Positions 59,985 through 64,000 of a DNA stretch of 64,000 bases are shown piece after piece. Each line of letters opens with the position of its first letter. The first letter of the stretch is position 1. The stretch covers positions 1-64,000 of the forward strand of contig NZ_JANLNW010000074.1 of the NCBI RefSeq assembly GCF_025465945.1, read 5' to 3'. The notes under the pieces are model-generated. The model was not told where the DNA came from, searched no databases, and was given only the letters and a program-made list of their open reading frames with translations. Source of the stretch: Pseudomonas sp. 6D_7.1_Bac1. Its GTDB lineage: Bacteria; Pseudomonadota; Gammaproteobacteria; Pseudomonadales; Pseudomonadaceae. The translations under genes and the position numbers were made by a program.

Positions 59985-61226
59985 ATGAACGATATCTACG
60001 TAGTAGGCGTTGGCATGACGCCGTTTGGCCGGCTGCTGGAGCGCAGCGTCTATGACATGGTCGACGAAGCCGTCGGCCTGGCCTTGAAGGATGCCGGCGC
60101 CACCGTCGGCGACATCGGCTCGGCGTATTACAGCACCATGACCAACGGCATGCTCCAGGGCCAGACCGGCATTCCCGGACCGATCGCCATGCGCCGGCTC
60201 GGCATCGAGGGCGTACCAGTTTTCTCCGTGGAAAACGCCTGCGCCTCCGGCTCTTCGGCATTCAATCTGGCGACCCTGGCCCTGCGGGCCGGCCAATGCG
60301 ACATCGCCCTGGCGGTCGGCGCCGAGAAGATGAACATCCCGGACAAGGCAAAGATGTTCGCCGTGTTCGATGGCGGCTGGGACGTATCCACCGTCGAGCA
60401 AAACAAACACACCCTGCTGGCCATGGGCGAAGGCATCGTGCCGCCGCCGGGCACCGTCTCCGAACGTCCTTACAGCGTGTTCATGGACGTGTATGCCGCC
60501 ATCTGCCGCAACCACATGTTGCGCTACGGCACCACCCAACGGCAGATCGCGGCCGTCGCGGCGAAGAACCACCAACACTCGGTACACAACCCGCTGGCGC
60601 AGTTCCAGCAGGCATTCAGCATCGATGAAGTCCTGGCCTCGCCGCCGATCTGCTACCCGCTGACCACCTTGATGTGTTCGCCAATCAGTGACGGCGCGGC
60701 CGCCGTAGTGCTGTGCAACGCCGACGGCTTGAAGCGTTTGAAAAATGCCGGTGATCGCGCCGTTCGTGTGTTGGCCAGCGTCGTGCAGACCGGAACCCAC
60801 CGTGGCCTGGATGAGCCGGAAAAAATCGTCGCCCACCTCGCGGCGCAAAAAGCCTACGCCCTGGCCGGTGTCGATCCATCCGACGTCAGCGTGGCGGAAG
60901 TCCATGACGCCTCGGCCATCGGCGAAATCCTCAATGCCGAATCGTTGATGCTGGTGCCCTTCGGCGAAGGCGGTCCGGCTGCCGAACGTGGTGATTTCAC
61001 CGTTGGCGGTCGCATGCCAATCAACCCATCGGGCGGTCTGGAATCCAAGGGCCACCCGATCGGCGCCACCGGCCTGGGACAAATCCATGAGTTGGTCACG
61101 CAGTTGCGCGGCGAAGCCGGCAAGCGTCAGGTCGACGGTGCACGCATCGCGATTCAGGAAAACGGTGGGGGCTTGTTCGGCATCGAAGAAGCCGTGGTCG
61201 CCGTGAACATTCTCGCCAAACAGTAA
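59985..61226 (+). CDS. Thiolase, SCP-x/lipid-transfer type, 413 aa
   Basis: Cleaves a 3-ketoacyl-CoA. Active-site Cys in VENACASGSSAFN, His in EVHDASAIGEI and the C-terminal GGLESKGHPIGATGLGQIHE. Length and motif details match the SCP-x-like non-specific lipid-transfer thiolases, often used on branched or steroid-type chains. ATG 59985 gives the family N-terminus (MNDIYVVGVGMTPFGR), although the frame is open 18 codons further up and overlaps the hydratase gene. Spacing to the hydratase is 50 bases. Confidence 0.92.
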   Translation: MNDIYVVGVGMTPFGRLLERSVYDMVDEAVGLALKDAGATVGDIGSAYYSTMTNGMLQGQTGIPGPIAMRRLGIEGVPVFSVENACASGSSAFNLATLALRAGQCDIALAVGAEKMNIPDKAKMFAVFDGGWDVSTVEQNKHTLLAMGEGIVPPPGTVSERPYSVFMDVYAAICRNHMLRYGTTQRQIAAVAAKNHQHSVHNPLAQFQQAFSIDEVLASPPICYPLTTLMCSPISDGAAAVVLCNADGLKRLKNAGDRAVRVLASVVQTGTHRGLDEPEKIVAHLAAQKAYALAGVDPSDVSVAEVHDASAIGEILNAESLMLVPFGEGGPAAERGDFTVGGRMPINPSGGLESKGHPIGATGLGQIHELVTQLRGEAGKRQVDGARIAIQENGGGLFGIEEAVVAVNILAKQ

Positions 61227-61252
61227 AAACACACCATTTTAAGGAGAGCCCC

Positions 61253-62410
61253 ATGGGACATGTCATGCGTACCCCGGAACAACAGGAAGCCGTCGAGAGT
61301 TTCCGCCGTTTCCTCGCCGACAAGATCGACCCGATCTTCAACAAGGAGTACCGCGACAAGTTCATCCCGCGCGAGAAAATGGCCGAGGTCATGCGCCAGC
61401 TCACCGAGTTCGGCATGGTCTCGGGCGCAGTCAGTGAAGCCAATGGCGGCCTGGGCCTGGACTGGTTGACCATGACCATGCTGTTCGAAGAAGTCGCTGC
61501 CTGCTCGGTGGACTTGGCGACGCCCGTGGTCATCAACTCGTTCGGCGCGCAAATGCTGGAAAAACTCGCCCCCGATCACCTGCGTGAACGTTATCTGCCA
61601 GGCCTGATCAGTGGTGATCTGTTTGTCAGCGTGGGCATCTCGGAGCCGGACGTTGGCTCCAACGTGCTGGAGATCAAAACCCGCGCCCGCCGCGACGGTG
61701 ACGACTTCATCATCAATGGCGAAAAGACCTGGATCAGTAACGGCTCCTACTCCGACTTCCTGATCTGCACCTGCCGCACCGGCGATGATCCGCGCAAAGG
61801 CTTGACGCACTTTTTGCTGGACCGCAAAGAGCACCCGTACGAAGTCCGGAACATCCACAAGATGGCCTGGAACAGCCAGTCCACCGCGCAGATTTTCCTC
61901 AATGATGTGCGCGTGCCGGCCAGCAACATCATCGGCAACGAAGGTGAAGCGCTGAAAAACACCCTGTCGTTCTTCGAACGCTCGCGCGTGTTCGTCGCCG
62001 CCCAAGGCCTGGGCATTGGCCGTCGCGCACTGGAAGAAGCGGTGCGTTACGCCAAAGAACGCAAGCAGCACGGCAAGCTGATTGCTGGCCACCAACTGAT
62101 CAGCGGCATGCTCGCGGAAATGGCCACCCATGTGGATGCCGCACGCCTGCTGACCTACCGCGCTGCCGAGATGATCGGTGCCGGTATCCCGGCAGAAATG
62201 GAAGCGGCCATGGCCAAGTACTTCGCCTGTGAAGCGGCCGTGACCATTGCCCGCCAAGCCGTGCAGATCCATGGCGGCGCCGGTGTCACCACCGACTTCC
62301 TGGTCGAGAAACTGGCCCGTGAAGCCATCATCGTGCCGATTCCGGAAGGCACCACGCAGATCCAGCAATTGATCATTGGCCGCGCCCTGACCGGGGTCAA
62401 CGCGTTCTGA
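61253..62410 (+). CDS. Acyl-CoA dehydrogenase, 385 aa
   Basis: FAD-dependent alpha-beta dehydrogenation of acyl-CoA. Motifs: FVSVGISEPDVGSNVLEIKT (FAD/substrate region), INGEKTWISNGSYSDFLI, VFVAAQGLGIGRRALEEAVR, ACEAAVTIARQAVQIHGGAG. The position of the catalytic Glu cannot be fixed by eye. AAGGAGA lies six bases before the ATG. It is 26 bases behind the thiolase and belongs to the same operon. Confidence 0.93.
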   Translation: MGHVMRTPEQQEAVESFRRFLADKIDPIFNKEYRDKFIPREKMAEVMRQLTEFGMVSGAVSEANGGLGLDWLTMTMLFEEVAACSVDLATPVVINSFGAQMLEKLAPDHLRERYLPGLISGDLFVSVGISEPDVGSNVLEIKTRARRDGDDFIINGEKTWISNGSYSDFLICTCRTGDDPRKGLTHFLLDRKEHPYEVRNIHKMAWNSQSTAQIFLNDVRVPASNIIGNEGEALKNTLSFFERSRVFVAAQGLGIGRRALEEAVRYAKERKQHGKLIAGHQLISGMLAEMATHVDAARLLTYRAAEMIGAGIPAEMEAAMAKYFACEAAVTIARQAVQIHGGAGVTTDFLVEKLAREAIIVPIPEGTTQIQQLIIGRALTGVNAF

Positions 62411-62482
62411 CTCAACATCGATTCGATACCTGACAACAAATCACCCGGCTCCGTGGAGCCGGGCCACAAACAGGGACACATC

Positions 62483-63259
62483 ATGCGTATTCAAGACAAA
62501 GTCATCGTGATCACCGGCGGCGCCTCGGGTCTGGGCCTGGCCACCGCACATTATCTGGTCGAAGAAAAAGCCGCGCGCGTGGCAATTTTCGACCTGAACA
62601 TCGAAGCCGGGGAAAAAGCCGTGGCCGACCTCGGCGCGGATCGCGCAATGTTCGTGCAGACCGACGTCAGCGATGAAACCTCGGTGCAAAACGCCGTCAA
62701 TGCCGTCATTGCGAAGTTCGGTGCGATTCACGTCTGCATCAACGGCGCGGCCGTGCCGACCGGCTTCAAAGTGTTGGGCAAGGAAGGCAAGGCGGCACCG
62801 CTGTCGCGCTTCGCCCAGGCCACCGCGATCAACCTCAATGGCGTGTTCAACGTCATGTCCAAGTGCGCCGAGCACATGGCGAACAACGAAGCCGAAGCCG
62901 GCGAAGAACGCGGCGTGGTGATCAACGTCTCTTCCGGCGCCGCTTATGAAGGCCAGGTCGGTCAGTGCGCCTACGCGGCGACCAAGGCTGGTGTGATCGG
63001 CATGAACATGCCGGCGGCTCGTGAACTCGGTGAAATTGGCGTACGGGTCAACGCTATCGCCCCGGGCCTGTTCCTGACCACCATGGTCGCCGGCCTCGAC
63101 GAGAAGATCCTCAACTCCCTGAAGGCGCAGATGGAAGCACCCAAGCGCCTGGGTGACATGCGCGAGTTTGCTCATTGCTGCGCGTTTCTCATCGAAAACG
63201 CCTACGTCAACGGCGAGACTATCCGCCTTGATGCCGCGTCGCGCATGCGTGCCCGTTAA
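62483..63259 (+). CDS. Short-chain dehydrogenase, 3-hydroxyacyl-CoA type, 258 aa
   Basis: NAD-dependent oxidation of a 3-hydroxyacyl-CoA or secondary alcohol. Nucleotide-binding GGASGLGLATAHYLV, Ser in VINVSSGAAYEGQ, catalytic YAATK (YxxxK) and NAIAPGLFLTTM. The sequence resembles 17-beta-hydroxysteroid dehydrogenase type 10 (HADH2), a common partner of SCP-x-like thiolases. The ATG at 62483 gives MRIQDKVIVITGG, the usual start. Confidence 0.92.
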   Translation: MRIQDKVIVITGGASGLGLATAHYLVEEKAARVAIFDLNIEAGEKAVADLGADRAMFVQTDVSDETSVQNAVNAVIAKFGAIHVCINGAAVPTGFKVLGKEGKAAPLSRFAQATAINLNGVFNVMSKCAEHMANNEAEAGEERGVVINVSSGAAYEGQVGQCAYAATKAGVIGMNMPAARELGEIGVRVNAIAPGLFLTTMVAGLDEKILNSLKAQMEAPKRLGDMREFAHCCAFLIENAYVNGETIRLDAASRMRAR

Positions 63260-63301
63260 TCCGTCGCAACGATTTTTACGGGCCACTCAGAGCAATCAAC
63301 C

Positions 63302-64000
63302 ATGAAGATGAATTTTTGCCGGATCATGCGCCTGCTCGCACTGCGCCACCGCGAGCAGGAGGCCATCGTCAACGTCGAACGCAATCGACGTTACACCTAT
63401 GAGCAATACCACCTGCTGACCAACCGCATCGCCGATGTCCTGCGCAACACCCTTCAGGTGCGGGCGGGCGAACGCTTCATGCTGATCCTGGAGAACGACA
63501 ACCTCAGCCTGATGATGTTTCCCAGCACCTTCAAGCAAGAAGGTACGGTGGTCATGACCAACCTGCGTGACCCGCTCGAAGAGCACGCGCGGCAGATCGA
63601 TCTGGTCAACCCCAGGGTGGTGTTTCTTGAAACCCGCCTGCTGGACAGTTACTACGACATGCTGCGCAGCCGCGGCTGCGAGATTGTGGTGATGGACCCG
63701 CCCTCCGCCGAGCAAGCCACGCTGACCGGCGTGCACAGCTTCTGGTCCTTGGTGGACGCCGCGTCCGATGCCGATAACGACGTGACCCTCGATACCGACA
63801 AACACATCTGCATGTTGCGCTTTACCGGTGGCACCACCGGCAAAGGCAAGTGCGCGATGTACTCGATCGACAACTGGATGGCCTGCCGTGACGCAGCCTT
63901 CATCAACACCGACCTGGGGCTGTCCAGCGCAACACGGTTGCTGCATGTCTCGCCGCTGTCCCATGGGACCTTGATGCTGTTCTTCCCGACGGTCTATGGC
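63302..64000 (+). CDS. AMP-dependent acyl-CoA synthetase (ligase), 5' part, window end
   Basis: Activates a carboxylic acid to its CoA ester. Visible N-terminal part: MRLLALRHREQEAIVNVERN, a typical ligase N-lobe, and the ATP-binding A3 motif FTGGTTGKGKCAMYS, followed by VSPLSHGTLMLFFPT. The frame is open to the window end (233 codons). It lies 42 bases behind the SDR gene and completes the set needed to start beta-oxidation of the acid product. Confidence 0.9.
   Translation, partial: MKMNFCRIMRLLALRHREQEAIVNVERNRRYTYEQYHLLTNRIADVLRNTLQVRAGERFMLILENDNLSLMMFPSTFKQEGTVVMTNLRDPLEEHARQIDLVNPRVVFLETRLLDSYYDMLRSRGCEIVVMDPPSAEQATLTGVHSFWSLVDAASDADNDVTLDTDKHICMLRFTGGTTGKGKCAMYSIDNWMACRDAAFINTDLGLSSATRLLHVSPLSHGTLMLFFPTVYG

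Overview
The window looks like a Pseudomonas chromosome, most likely of the P. fluorescens group. The support is the gene content: Pseudomonas-typical small families (DUF1652, DUF1737, DUF2790, DUF3761), a ChiC-type chitinase without a signal peptide, and paired heavy-metal-type two-component genes. The cysT/leuZ-type tRNA genes (Cys-GCA, Leu-UAA) belong to the tRNA operon glyW-cysT-leuZ known from E. coli. All family names come from reading the proteins; no database was searched.

Layout. (1) 1-21.5 kb is a patchwork of ordinary and accessory genes: an alpha/beta hydrolase, a LysR regulator divergent from an NCS1 permease plus nitrilase-family amidohydrolase, a Tat-exported carbonic anhydrase, two Cache-GGDEF diguanylate cyclases, small lipoproteins including a WPYW-type pair (9671-9913 and 11185-11328), an FMN reductase, a PPP-type phosphatase, a chitinase plus LPMO pair, a DinB protein and a GNAT acetyltransferase. 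(2) 21.5-23.7 kb is a decayed prophage next to tRNA-Leu, with a C-terminal integrase remnant 94 bp from the tRNA 3' end. (3) 23.95-41.5 kb is a stack of integrated elements in the 3' end of tRNA-Cys. The intact tRNA lies at 41446-41519, and three displaced copies of its 3' end with its terminator lie at 33452, 26371 and 23954. Divergence rises with distance from the tRNA (0, 3 and 5 mismatches over a 45-nt tRNA segment), as expected for successive insertions. The cargo of the three compartments is: newest (33.5-41.4 kb), a PAAR / PGRP-type amidase / membrane-anchored immunity candidate, small membrane proteins, a twice-frameshifted tyrosine integrase, two larger membrane proteins of unknown function and a 176-bp MITE-like element; middle (26.5-33.5 kb), a membrane GGDEF protein, a hydrolase, and DUF2790 plus a heavy-metal-type regulator and kinase; oldest (24.0-26.4 kb), one lone phage tail-spike-like protein.

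(4) 41.8-64 kb is a GC-rich catabolic region. A minus-strand operon (DUF1302, DUF1329, YCF48-like and MMPL/RND proteins) lies beside an AraC regulator. Next come a GMC oxidoreductase, a CoA-transferase, an arylsulfatase, an aldehyde dehydrogenase and an SdsA-like alkylsulfatase. Last is a complete beta-oxidation set: enoyl-CoA hydratase, thiolase, acyl-CoA dehydrogenase, SDR and the start of an acyl-CoA ligase. Read together, these suggest uptake and desulfation of a sulfated alcohol, oxidation of the alcohol through aldehyde to acid, CoA activation and beta-oxidation; the substrate cannot be named from sequence.

The most notable points are the split tRNA operon with new-looking promoters for both separated tRNAs, the T6SS-type effector module carried as island cargo, the lone tail spike between two attachment scars, a dispersed small-gene family seen intact and in several stages of decay, and several genes broken by single-base changes in G-rich stretches.
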